From: Streptomyces sp. GESEQ-4
Lineage (GTDB): Bacteria; Actinomycetota; Actinomycetes; Streptomycetales; Streptomycetaceae
NCBI RefSeq assembly: GCF_017948455.1
Contig: NZ_JAFFSU010000020.1
Location: forward strand, 85,850-149,849
Length of the DNA: 64,000 nt
Direction: 5' to 3'
The position numbers and the translations under genes are program-made. Positions 24,225 to 32,420 of the stretch are shown piece by piece. The notes below the pieces were generated by a model that made no database searches, was not told the DNA's origin, and was given only the letters and a program-made list of their open reading frames with translations. The first letter of the stretch is position 1; every line of letters starts with the position of its first letter.

Positions 24225-24623
24225 ATGACCCGGTTGATACCCCGACTGGTGATCGGACTGACCGCAGTGCACTTCGCGGTCGCCCTGATCGCCTCCAGCA
24301 CCTTCGACGACATGGCCCGCGACGGACTCTGGAACGCCGTCCCCGGAAACCCGCAGCGCGAGTACGAGATGTGGTTCTTCCTGGCCGGCTTCGGCCTCCT
24401 CGCCCTGGGCACACTCAGCCAGCGCATCGTCCATGACACCGGCAGGCTTCCGGCCCAGCTGGGCTGGTACCTGCTGGCCATCGGCATACCGCTGCAGATC
24501 CTCTATCCCGTCTCCGGCGCACCCGGCCTGATCGCGCTCGGGGTGCTGGCCCTGATCGCGGCCAGGCGGGACAGCGCTGGGGAGAGCCGTCGGACACCTC
24601 CTGTCGACACCTACCGACCGTGA
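24225..24623 (+). CDS. DUF6463-like small membrane protein
   Basis: A 132-residue protein with four predicted helices (LVIGLTAVHFAVALIASS, WFFLAGFGLLALGTLSQRIV, LGWYLLAIGIPLQILYP, GLIALGVLALIAA). DDMARDGLWNAV and EYEMWFFLAGFGLLALG are hallmarks of the DUF6463 group. It starts 3 bp after the DUF3995 gene with AAGGAAG as ribosome-binding site, so they form an operon under TetR control. It converges on the rhamnosidase gene with no space (stops at 24623/24624). No biochemical role is known. Confidence 0.82.
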   Translation: MTRLIPRLVIGLTAVHFAVALIASSTFDDMARDGLWNAVPGNPQREYEMWFFLAGFGLLALGTLSQRIVHDTGRLPAQLGWYLLAIGIPLQILYPVSGAPGLIALGVLALIAARRDSAGESRRTPPVDTYRP

Positions 24624-27600
24624 TCAGTGCCCGTAATCACTCTCGCCGGTCGGGAGATCGCGGCTGGTGAACGTGTGCCTCCCCGATCCGACGACATGGC
24701 TGGAGCCGCCGCCCGTGGGCATCCGGACCTGCGCTGTGGTGTTCGGCGGAAGCTCGACGTCGAGGCGGAAACGGCCGTTCCTGCGGGTCCACCGCGCGGA
24801 CACCACGCCGTACGGTGTGCGGTAGCTGCCCTCGGCGTGGGTGAGTCCACCGACCGGGCGGGGGTCGATCACGAGCTCGCGGTAGCCGGCCTTGCCGCGC
24901 GCCTGGCGGATGCCGACCAGGCCGCTGTGGAACCACTCCTCGATCTGGAGCAGGATCATGTGGTTCTTGGAGTTGCCCATGCCCCACTCTTCGGGAACGG
25001 TCGTCAGGCCATGGGGATTGGCGGTGGTGGGGGCCATGAAATAGCCGTAGCTCGGGCGGGTGTCCTCTTGGAGGACGTCCCACAGGACGTCGTCGCGGCC
25101 GCCTTCGTGCAGCGCCCGGACGATCGGCGCGAGGCCTATGGTGCCGCCGCTGAAGTGCGGTCCGCCCCCGAAGGGCTGGTGGGCACGGACCAGTTCGACC
25201 AGCGCGTCGAGGACCCTCCCCCGCTCGCCCTCCGGTACCAGTCCCTCGTCCAGCGCGAGCGCCTGCGCGGCCTGGGTCGCCCCGGCACCGCCTTGGCCGC
25301 CCTCGGCGGTGTAGCGGCCGAGGCTCGCGTTGTAGAAGGCGTCGTTGAAGGCGTCCTTGATGTTGGCGGCGAGGTTGCGGTACTCGGCTGCGTCGGCGTC
25401 GCGCCCGATCAGCGTTGCCATCCGGGCCATCCGGTCGGCGATCTGGTGGTAACCCCAGGTTCCGGTGATGCGGCCCGAGGTGTTCTCGCCGGCGATCCAG
25501 TCGGCCAGCGCGGCGTTGACGAGGTAGGCGTCCGCGCCGATGCCGGCCTTCCTGGTCCTGATGTAGTTCAGGAAGGCCTGCATCTGCGGGTAGTAGCGGC
25601 TCATCGTCTGCGTGTCGCCGTACGTCTCGTACAGCAGCCAGGGCACGAGGATGATGCCGTCACCCCAGTTGATCTCGTCGCCGAACCGGCCGGTGTAGCC
25701 CCAGTCGTAGACCGGGGCCTTGAGCGCCACGTTGCCGATGTTGTCGCCGGCCCTGGACTGGCCCTCCGCCAAGTGCCGCTGCATGGTACGCAGGTAGGCC
25801 GCGTATCCGAAGGCGCGGTGGATGGATCCGAAGGGCTGGACGTAGTCGGCGGGGTAGGCGAGCTTTTCGCGTCCGGGGCAGTCCGTGAAGGTGGACATGG
25901 TGTTGCTCATGATCGAGTAACGGGCCATGCGGTGAATGCGGTTGATCCTGTCGTCGGAGGTCCGCACGGAGCCGGCCTCCGGCACGTCCGCGTGGATCTG
26001 CAGGCCGGTGACGGTGTCCCGGGTCGGTACGTAGCCCTCGGGCAGGCCGGTCACCTGGAGCCACTGCATGCCGAAGTAGTGGAACTGCGGGTGCCAGCTC
26101 TCGCCGCGCTCGTCGCCGTATGTCGTGTAGGAGGCGAAGACGTCGGTGCCGCGGGCGGCGCTGCCCCCCATGATGGACGCCTGGTTGACGGTGCCGTCGG
26201 CGTTGAGCGACTCGGCGGGGTACAGCATGGCGGTGGTTCCGGCCGGGAGCGGGCCGTCGAGCCTGAGCAGCGGCCAGCCGGCGAAGTTCTGCCCGAAGTC
26301 GAAGACCCACACGCCGGGTTGGGGCTGTGTGACGCCGACTGGGTGGAGCGTGTCGGCGACCTTGAGCGACTCGGCCACGCGCCAGACCAGTTCGGTGGTC
26401 AGGTTGGGTGGCGGGGCGATTCCTGCGCCGGTCCAGCCCATGGGCGTGCCGTCGCGCCGCCGCGCCACCGCGCCGAGGTCCGCCCCGGAGGCGGTCCAGG
26501 CAGGCTGCTCGCGTCGGGCGTCGTAGTCGGAGCCGGAGTACCAGTTGGCCGTGGTGGTCGGACCGAGGGCCGTCCGCCACGAGCCGTCACTGACGACGGT
26601 CTGGACCGTCCCGTCGGCCTTGGTGATTTCCAGACGGGCGATCAGGCGTGGCGTGACGGCGGCGCCCGCGCTCGGGTCGGTGCTCGCGAGGGAGTTGCCG
26701 GAGGCGGTGACGGCGGCCCCGCTCTCATGTCCCGAGGTGAGGCCGGGGTGGAAGCTGATATCGGCGCTGCCGATCGCGGTGATGGTGCGTGACTCCAGGC
26801 GCTCGCCGTCGCCGGTGTCGATGTTGACGGTGCCGCCGACGTGGTAGCCCGCCACGCTGCTCACGTTGATGGTGGTGGCGCCCTGGGCGGCGGGCGCGAC
26901 GAGGGTGCCGCTCCCTTTGAACTGGCTCTGCCACCAGCTGTACGGGGCGGTGCGGCCGGTGCTGGGATTCGTGACGGAGCGGGTCACCAGTGCCGTGCCG
27001 TGGCCCAGCTCGACGCCCAGGGTGTTGGCGCCAGAGCGGACGAGGCGCGTGACGTCGTAGACCCGGTACTCGGTGGAGAGCTGGTAGTTGGAATTGCCCG
27101 GAGCGAGCACCTCGTCGGTGACGGGCTCGTCGTTGAGCCGGGCCACATGCAGTCCGACGCCGGAGAGATACAGTCTCGCGCTGACGACCCTTCCGTCTGT
27201 TCGGAACGAGCGGGCGAACACGGGAAGCGGCTGGTCGGCGCTGCGGCCCGGGTACTCGATCCAGCGGGCCTCGCCCCAGTCGGAGCGCTTGAGGAGCCCC
27301 GCCTCCCACGAGACGGACCGGCTCCACGGCGTCGTGTCCCCGTCAGCGCTCCAGACCCGTACCCGCCACACCACCCGCTCGCGCGAGGCCGGCGCGGGGC
27401 CTCGCCAGGCCACATCGGTCTGGGCTGAGGAGCGGACCTTGCCGCTGTCCCACAGCAGCCGGCCCCGGTCGAGATCCTTCTCCGTGCGCGCCGCGTGGAT
27501 CTGGTACGCGGCCTGCGTCCACCCGGCACCGGCGCCGACCACCCGCCAACTCAGCCGCGGGGCAGGGTCGTCGACACCGAGAGGGCTGTCCTCGCGGCCG

Positions 27601-27755
27601 TCGACAGCGAGCCCGGTGACCCGCGTTCCATGTCTGTCTCCCTCCTCGTCGGCGTGGGCCGCCTGCACGGGGAGCCCGGCCAGTCCTACCGCGGAGACGG
27701 CCATGGTGCCGACCGCCTGTCTGCGGCTCACCTCGGCGCTGGGGATATCGGGCAT
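24624..27755 (-). CDS. Secreted GH78 alpha-L-rhamnosidase
   Basis: A 1043-residue enzyme releasing terminal alpha-L-rhamnose. The N-terminus (SRRQAVGTMAVSAVGLAGLPVQAAHA) is a twin-arginine signal peptide. Beta-sandwich modules follow (LGVDDPAPRLSWRV; WIEYPGRSADQPLPVFARSFRTDG), then the (alpha/alpha)6 barrel with FTDCPGREKLAYPADYVQ, INWGDGIILVPWLLYETYGD and DWIAGENTSG, and a C-terminal beta domain. These match GH78; the catalytic acid Glu is presumably in the DCPGREK-adjacent or WGDG regions but I do not assign it. Start ATG 27755 has GGAGG upstream. It is the last gene of an import operon (binding protein and permeases), so released rhamnose or rhamnosides would be imported. Confidence 0.93.
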   Translation of the reverse strand: MPDIPSAEVSRRQAVGTMAVSAVGLAGLPVQAAHADEEGDRHGTRVTGLAVDGREDSPLGVDDPAPRLSWRVVGAGAGWTQAAYQIHAARTEKDLDRGRLLWDSGKVRSSAQTDVAWRGPAPASRERVVWRVRVWSADGDTTPWSRSVSWEAGLLKRSDWGEARWIEYPGRSADQPLPVFARSFRTDGRVVSARLYLSGVGLHVARLNDEPVTDEVLAPGNSNYQLSTEYRVYDVTRLVRSGANTLGVELGHGTALVTRSVTNPSTGRTAPYSWWQSQFKGSGTLVAPAAQGATTINVSSVAGYHVGGTVNIDTGDGERLESRTITAIGSADISFHPGLTSGHESGAAVTASGNSLASTDPSAGAAVTPRLIARLEITKADGTVQTVVSDGSWRTALGPTTTANWYSGSDYDARREQPAWTASGADLGAVARRRDGTPMGWTGAGIAPPPNLTTELVWRVAESLKVADTLHPVGVTQPQPGVWVFDFGQNFAGWPLLRLDGPLPAGTTAMLYPAESLNADGTVNQASIMGGSAARGTDVFASYTTYGDERGESWHPQFHYFGMQWLQVTGLPEGYVPTRDTVTGLQIHADVPEAGSVRTSDDRINRIHRMARYSIMSNTMSTFTDCPGREKLAYPADYVQPFGSIHRAFGYAAYLRTMQRHLAEGQSRAGDNIGNVALKAPVYDWGYTGRFGDEINWGDGIILVPWLLYETYGDTQTMSRYYPQMQAFLNYIRTRKAGIGADAYLVNAALADWIAGENTSGRITGTWGYHQIADRMARMATLIGRDADAAEYRNLAANIKDAFNDAFYNASLGRYTAEGGQGGAGATQAAQALALDEGLVPEGERGRVLDALVELVRAHQPFGGGPHFSGGTIGLAPIVRALHEGGRDDVLWDVLQEDTRPSYGYFMAPTTANPHGLTTVPEEWGMGNSKNHMILLQIEEWFHSGLVGIRQARGKAGYRELVIDPRPVGGLTHAEGSYRTPYGVVSARWTRRNGRFRLDVELPPNTTAQVRMPTGGGSSHVVGSGRHTFTSRDLPTGESDYGH

Positions 27756-27772
27756 GCCAGAACCTCCGTTGA

Positions 27773-27786
27773 TTTGAACGTTTCAG
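27773..27786. promoter_or_regulatory. Degenerate LacI half-operator near rhamnosidase start
   Basis: TTTGAACGTTTCAG shares ACGTTTCA with the perfect palindrome at 30896-30909 but the left arm lacks one base. It lies between the binding-protein stop and the rhamnosidase start and may be a weak secondary operator. Confidence 0.4.
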
Positions 27787-27787
27787 G

Positions 27788-29059
27788 TCAGCTTCCGGCT
27801 TTGTAGTCGGCGTCCATGTCGCCGAGGAGCTTGTCGGGCGTGGACTGGTCGCTGAAGATCTCCTGGAGCCCGCTGAGCATGGTCTGCTGGACCTTGGCGT
27901 TGGGCCACAACTGGTCCATGAACGGGACCGTGCGGTCCGCCTGGATGAACGTGGAGAGTTCGGTCAGGGATGAGTCGACCGCATAGCCCGTGTCGGGGAG
28001 TGAGGGCAGGCCGCCCTGCTTCTTGACGAACAGGTTCATGCCCTCGGGCGACATCACGAAGTTCACGAACTTCAGGGCGAGATCCTCGTTCTTCGCCTTG
28101 GCGTTCACTCCGTAACCGGCACCCGCGGCAGCCGGGATGAGCGTCGCGGACGGCTCGTCAGTGGCCGGCAGCGCCTTGAAGGTGTACGTGCCCTGCGGGT
28201 TCTTCCCCTTGAGCAGGGCGATCACCCAGTTGCCCTGGATTATGCCGAGCGTCTTGCCGGTGGCGGCGAGGCCTTGGCTGGCTTCGTAGTTGGTGCCCAG
28301 CGGGTTCTTCTGGAAGCAGCCGGTCTTCTCCATGGTCAGGTACTTGTCCAGGGCGGTGGTCCACTGCGACTTGGCGAACGTGGCCTCACCGGCCTGCATC
28401 TTCTCGTCGAAATCGCGGTCGTCCCCGTACACGGTCGTGGCGACCAGGGCGTACAGGACGAGTTGGGTCACCCAGTTGTCCTGGTTGCCCAGCGCGAAGG
28501 CGGGAGTTCCCTTGGCTTTCGCGTCCCGGCAGAAGGCCAGCAGCTTCGTCCAGGTGTCCGGCGGGGTGAGCCCCGCCTTCTCCATGGCCTGCTGGTTGTA
28601 GACCGCGCCGATCCCGTTCTGCCCGAAGATCGCGTTGTACGTCTTTCCCTCGTACTGGGCGACGGTCTTGATCGCGTCGGGCATCTTGGCGGCCCAAGCC
28701 TGGTCCGAAAGGTCACGCAGGTAACCGGGCTCGGCCAGGACGTGGGTGGCGCCGGGGTTGCCGTTGCCCGGCCAGACCGACATCACGTCTGGTGCCGTGC
28801 CGGAGGAGAGCTGGGTGCGGATCTGCTGCTGGTACTGGTCGGCTCCGCTGGTGGTGTAGCGGACCTTGACACCGGGGTTGGCCTTCTCGAACGCCTTGAC
28901 CACGTCCTCGACGGAGCCCTGGTCGACCGAGGCGAGCGTCAGGGTCTTGGAACCACCACCGCCGCCCGAGTCGCCCGCTTTGGTGCCGCCGCTGCATGCG
29001 GCGAGGAGCGCGGTGGCTGTCACCGCGGCCAGCAGGACCGCCGGTGTACGTGTCTTCAT
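27788..29059 (-). CDS. ABC sugar-binding lipoprotein (rhamnosidase locus)
   Basis: A 423-residue family 1 solute-binding protein. The signal MKTRTPAVLLAAVTATALLAAC|SGGTKAG is a lipoprotein type with Cys22. The mature body has LTLASVDQGSVEDVVKAFEKANPGVKVRYTTSG and NGIGAVYNQQAMEKAGLTPPDTWTKLL. Start ATG 29059 is preceded by GAGGGAGA. It follows the MalG-type permease by 55 bp and precedes the rhamnosidase by 32 bp, all on one strand. Likely binds rhamnosides or rhamno-oligosaccharides (inference from context). Confidence 0.9.
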   Translation of the reverse strand: MKTRTPAVLLAAVTATALLAACSGGTKAGDSGGGGGSKTLTLASVDQGSVEDVVKAFEKANPGVKVRYTTSGADQYQQQIRTQLSSGTAPDVMSVWPGNGNPGATHVLAEPGYLRDLSDQAWAAKMPDAIKTVAQYEGKTYNAIFGQNGIGAVYNQQAMEKAGLTPPDTWTKLLAFCRDAKAKGTPAFALGNQDNWVTQLVLYALVATTVYGDDRDFDEKMQAGEATFAKSQWTTALDKYLTMEKTGCFQKNPLGTNYEASQGLAATGKTLGIIQGNWVIALLKGKNPQGTYTFKALPATDEPSATLIPAAAGAGYGVNAKAKNEDLALKFVNFVMSPEGMNLFVKKQGGLPSLPDTGYAVDSSLTELSTFIQADRTVPFMDQLWPNAKVQQTMLSGLQEIFSDQSTPDKLLGDMDADYKAGS

Positions 29060-29114
29060 GATGTCTCCCTCGAGGAAGGGGCCACGGCCGTGGGTGTCGG
29101 GCGGGTGTCGTGAG

Positions 29115-29936
29115 TCATCCCCGCAGCCCTCCCGCGAAGCCGTTGATGATGCTGCGCTGCAGCAGGAAGTAGACGATCAGGACGGGCAGGATGCTGATCA
29201 CCAGGGCGGCGAAGATGAGGTTCCAGTCGGTGACGTACTGGCCGACGAAGCCGGCGATCGCGACCGGCATGGTCTGCTGGGCGCTGCCGCTGAGGTACAG
29301 CAGCGGGGTGAAGAAGTCGTTCCAGACCGCGACGGTGTTGAGCACGAGAGCCGTCACGGTGACCGGCTTGAGCATCGGCAGCACGACGTGCCGGAAGCCC
29401 TGCAAGGGTGTGCAGCCGTCGATCAGGGCGGCGTCCTCGAAGTCGCGGGGCAGGGCGCGCAGGAAACCGACGTAGAGGAAGACGGTGAAGGGCACCTGCA
29501 GGCCGGAGTAGAAGAGGACCAGGGCCCAAGGGGTGCCGAGCAGCCCCATGTCGCGCATGGTCTGGTAGAGCGGCAGCGAGGCGAGCTGGAAGGGCAGGAC
29601 CAGGCCCAGGAGGACCAGCAGGTAGGTGCCGCGTGACCAGCGGGCCGTGACGCGGGCCAGTGGATAGGCGGCGAGCGAGGAGACGGCCAGCACGATGGCG
29701 ACGCTGCACACCGTCACCAGCACGCTGTTGCCCAACGCGCCGCCGAGCGCGCCCTGTTGCCAGGCCTGCGAGAAGTTGTCCAGGGTCGGGGAGGAGGTCG
29801 GTTCGATGGGCGAGGACGTGTCCGACGTGGGTCGCACCGCGAGGTTGACGAGGACGTACACGGGGAAGCCCACGAAGAGCGCGGCGGCGATCATCGCCAG
29901 TTCGAGGGCGAGCGTGCGGGGACGGTAGCGGTTCAT
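29115..29936 (-). CDS. ABC sugar permease, MalG type (rhamnosidase locus)
   Basis: A 273-residue permease with six predicted membrane helices, starting RTLALELAMIAAALFVGFPVYVLVNLAVRP. The EAA loop is DFEDAALIDGCTPLQGFRHVVLPML. It ends QRSIINGFAGGLRG, typical of MalG-like subunits. Start ATG 29936 overlaps the stop of the preceding permease (ATGA), implying coupled translation. No ATPase gene is adjacent. Confidence 0.92.
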   Translation of the reverse strand: MNRYRPRTLALELAMIAAALFVGFPVYVLVNLAVRPTSDTSSPIEPTSSPTLDNFSQAWQQGALGGALGNSVLVTVCSVAIVLAVSSLAAYPLARVTARWSRGTYLLVLLGLVLPFQLASLPLYQTMRDMGLLGTPWALVLFYSGLQVPFTVFLYVGFLRALPRDFEDAALIDGCTPLQGFRHVVLPMLKPVTVTALVLNTVAVWNDFFTPLLYLSGSAQQTMPVAIAGFVGQYVTDWNLIFAALVISILPVLIVYFLLQRSIINGFAGGLRG

Positions 29937-30880
29937 GACACGGCCCTCTCGTTGCGGGACAGCAGCAGGTACTGACCGCTGGACACGACCGCGACGATGA
30001 TCGTCAGCACGACTGCGAGGGCGATGCTGTAGCCGAACTCGCCCAGGGTGAAGGCGTCTTTGAAGATCAACGTCGAGATGGTGTCGGTGGCGTGCCCGGG
30101 CCCGCCGCCCGTCAGCGCGTAGACCTGGTCGAAGAGTTTGAGCCCACCGATGATCGACAGCATCAGGTTGACGGTGAACGCGGGAGCCAGCAGCGGCCGG
30201 GTCACCGACCAGAAGCGCCGTACAGGACCGGCTCCGTCGATCTCCGCGGCCTCATGGATCTCCTTCGGCACCGACTGCAGCCCTGCCAGGAAGATGACCA
30301 TGGAGTAGCCCGCGAACTGCCACACGATCACCGCGACCACGGACCACAGCGCGAGGCTCGGACTGCCCAGCCAGTCCTGGCGCCAGCTGCCCAGTCCCAC
30401 CGCGTCCAGCAGGCTGTTGACCGCCCCGTCCGGGCCGAGCAGGTTCCGCCACAGGTAGGCGGTCACGATCGGAGTGATCACGGCCGGGGCGAACAGGAAC
30501 ACCCGCAGTACGTTGCGGGACTTGATGGCCGCGTTGACCCCGAGAGCCAGCGCAAGACCCAGCGCGTTCTGGATGACCGTGATCGACACGGCGATCAGCA
30601 GCGTGTGCCAGATGGCCTGCTGGGCATCGGCGTCGCCGACCATGTCGGCGAAGTTGTCCAACCCGACGTAGGAGAAGTCCGGGTCGAGGCCGTCCCAGTC
30701 GGTGAAGGCGTAGTACACGCCGCGCACGCTCGGCACCAGGACGACGAAGGCGAACAGCAGCAGTGCGGGCAGTGCGAACCACCAGGGCGGGTTGTTGCGG
30801 GGGCGGTGCGCCTTGGCCACCGGCGTGGTGCGGGACGTGCGGTTGTGGTCCGTCAGTTGCTCGTGCGGGGCCAGGGTCAC
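29933..30880 (-). CDS. ABC sugar permease, MalF type (rhamnosidase locus)
   Basis: A 315-residue permease beginning with a hydrophilic leader then WWFALPALLLFAFVVLVPSVRGVYYAFTDWDG. The EAA loop is EIHEAAEIDGAGPVRRFWSVTRPLL. GTG 30880 is chosen because GGAAGAGG precedes it and a LacI operator lies upstream; the frame extends to 30970 but would overlap the operator. It is the first gene of the rhamnosidase import operon, transcribed from the 30881-31208 control region. Confidence 0.9.
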   Translation of the reverse strand: MTLAPHEQLTDHNRTSRTTPVAKAHRPRNNPPWWFALPALLLFAFVVLVPSVRGVYYAFTDWDGLDPDFSYVGLDNFADMVGDADAQQAIWHTLLIAVSITVIQNALGLALALGVNAAIKSRNVLRVFLFAPAVITPIVTAYLWRNLLGPDGAVNSLLDAVGLGSWRQDWLGSPSLALWSVVAVIVWQFAGYSMVIFLAGLQSVPKEIHEAAEIDGAGPVRRFWSVTRPLLAPAFTVNLMLSIIGGLKLFDQVYALTGGGPGHATDTISTLIFKDAFTLGEFGYSIALAVVLTIIVAVVSSGQYLLLSRNERAVS

Positions 30881-30895
30881 AGGCGGACCTCTTCC

Positions 30896-30909
30896 TTGAA
30901 ACGTTTCAA
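30896..30909. promoter_or_regulatory. LacI operator upstream of the rhamnosidase operon
   Basis: TTGAAACGTTTCAA is a perfect 14-bp palindrome with the central CG typical of LacI/CcpA-type operators. It lies 15 bp upstream of the GTG of the first permease gene, where bound repressor would block early transcription. Confidence 0.85.
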
Positions 30910-31020
30910 AGAGTGGCGCGATCAGAGCTTCGGGAGACTCGACGCCGTACGGCGGCCGGCCGGCTGTCATGTCTTGGGGATGTGGTCCGGTACCGAGTAC
31001 GGATGGCCCGATCCCGGCTC

Positions 31021-31038
31021 GTGGGTAACGTTGCCCAC
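31021..31038. promoter_or_regulatory. LacI-type operator near the lacI gene, site 1
   Basis: GTGGGTAACGTTGCCCAC: perfect arms around AACGTT except one mismatched pair (T/G). Centre and arms differ from the 30896 palindrome, so it may be a target of a different LacI protein or a variant site. Confidence 0.6.
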
Positions 31039-31171
31039 AGGGTGCTGCCAGACCCTAGAGAGCGTCCCGCATGACGTCAAGATGCCGCGCAAGCTGCGCT
31101 GCTGTTACGGCGACAAGGGCGGCTCGACCCTGAACATCGCCTTACTGAACTGCGCCTTCGTCCGTACACTC

Positions 31172-31189
31172 TGCGGCAACGTTTCCCAC
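31172..31189. promoter_or_regulatory. LacI-type operator near the lacI gene, site 2
   Basis: TGCGGCAACGTTTCCCAC has the same AACGTT core and right arm CCCAC as site 1, with a poorer left arm. It ends 19 bp upstream of the lacI ATG, suiting autorepression. Confidence 0.5.
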
Positions 31190-31208
31190 TACGCCGGAGG
31201 GCGCCCGG

Positions 31209-32249
31209 ATGGAGCCGCCAGCAGCGCGGCGCCGCGTCACGATCGTCGACGTCGCGCGTCACGCCCAGGTGTCCACGACCGCTGTGTCCAAGGTGCTGCG
31301 CAACGCCTACGGCGCCAGCCCCGAGATGCGCGCGAAGGTGCGCCGGGCGATCGACGAGCTGGGCTACCGGCCGCTCGCGGCCGCTCGGGGGCTGCGCGGA
31401 CAGACGTACACCATCGGTGTGATGCTGCCCGACATCCGCAATCCCTTCTTCCCCGAGATCCTCGACGGGATCACCGGTTGGCTCGCGGACACCGACTACC
31501 AGGTGTTCCTGGGGCCTGGCGGCTGCAATGACGAGAAGGCGGAGGCCCGCGTCACGGAAGCCATGATCGATCGCGGGATGGACGGGCTCATCCTGATCGC
31601 GCCCATCTCACCGCGCGCCCATCTCGAGCACGTCGCCTCCGCCGTCCCGACCGTGGTCGTCGGCCGGCACGGGCACTCCCCGGTGTACGACGCCGTCACG
31701 GACGACGACGTGGCAGGCGCGTTCCTCGTCGTCCGTCACCTCGCCGGCCTCGGGCACCGCCGGATCGCCCACATCGAGCACCACGAAACCGACCCGACGC
31801 GCATCGCGGAGATGCCCAACGCCCAGCGCGCGGACGGCTATCGGCAGGCCATGCGGTCCGTCGGCCTCGCGGACGAGATCGACATCGTCTCCACCAGCTA
31901 CACCCAGCAGGGCGGGTACGAGGGCGCGAAGGAACTCCTCGCCCGGCCTCTGAGGCCCACGGCGGTCTTCGCCGGCGCGGACATCGTTGCCATGGGGGTG
32001 CTGGAGGCGTTCACCGAAGCCGGGCTGTCCGTTCCCGGTGACATCTCGGTGGCCGGCTACGACAACACGACCTTCGCCTCCTTCGGCCCGATCTCGCTCA
32101 CGAGCGTCGACCAGGCGGGCACCGAGATCGGCACGAACGCCGCCCGCCTCCTCCTCGAGCGGATCACCGACCGCCAGAAGGCATCGACACAGGTCAAGCT
32201 CTCCCCCACCCTGGTGCCGCGCCGGACCTCCGCTCCTCCTCCGGCGTAA
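31209..32249 (+). CDS. LacI-family regulator of the rhamnosidase locus
   Basis: A 346-residue repressor. VTIVDVARHAQVSTTAVSKVLRNAYGASPEMRAKVRRAIDELGYRPLAAARGLRG is the DNA-binding and hinge region; the ligand domain contains IGVMLPDIRNPFFPEILDGITGWL and ADIVAMGVLEAFTEAGLSVPGDISVAGYDNTTFA. ATG 31209 has CGGAGGGCG upstream. Divergent from the import operon, it likely represses that operon and itself via the palindromes between them; rhamnose or a rhamnoside as inducer is inference. Confidence 0.92.
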   Translation: MEPPAARRRVTIVDVARHAQVSTTAVSKVLRNAYGASPEMRAKVRRAIDELGYRPLAAARGLRGQTYTIGVMLPDIRNPFFPEILDGITGWLADTDYQVFLGPGGCNDEKAEARVTEAMIDRGMDGLILIAPISPRAHLEHVASAVPTVVVGRHGHSPVYDAVTDDDVAGAFLVVRHLAGLGHRRIAHIEHHETDPTRIAEMPNAQRADGYRQAMRSVGLADEIDIVSTSYTQQGGYEGAKELLARPLRPTAVFAGADIVAMGVLEAFTEAGLSVPGDISVAGYDNTTFASFGPISLTSVDQAGTEIGTNAARLLLERITDRQKASTQVKLSPTLVPRRTSAPPPA

Positions 32250-32420
32250 ACGGCGGCGTAGACGGCTGGGAAGCCCGCCGGGCCCCACGCGCGGGCATGG
32301 TGGTCCGACGCATAGCCACGCCCCGAACTATGTTGCCCCACCACATGTGACCCTGACCTGCACCTTCCTACGGTGTGCCAACACGTACCCGTCCCCACCG
32401 CACACGAGGAAGTGGCGCAC
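32250..32420. other. Gap before the MFS transporter gene
   Basis: 171 bp without a gene. GAGGAAG at 32406-32412 is the ribosome-binding site of the next gene. CCGCCGGGCCCCACGCGCGGGC near 32278 might fold, but I see no clean terminator. Confidence 0.35.

Larger units (their letters stand above)
30881..31208. other. Divergent control region of the rhamnosidase locus
   Basis: 328 bp between the permease (minus) and lacI (plus) genes. It holds the palindrome at 30896, a second palindrome type at 31021-31038 and a related site at 31172-31189. No gene was found within it. Confidence 0.7.

Noticed and set aside
18192..24623. A biosynthetic gene cluster
   Set aside because: PIG-L, GNAT, SDR and TetR genes lie near one another but there is no polyketide synthase, NRPS, terpene or RiPP core.
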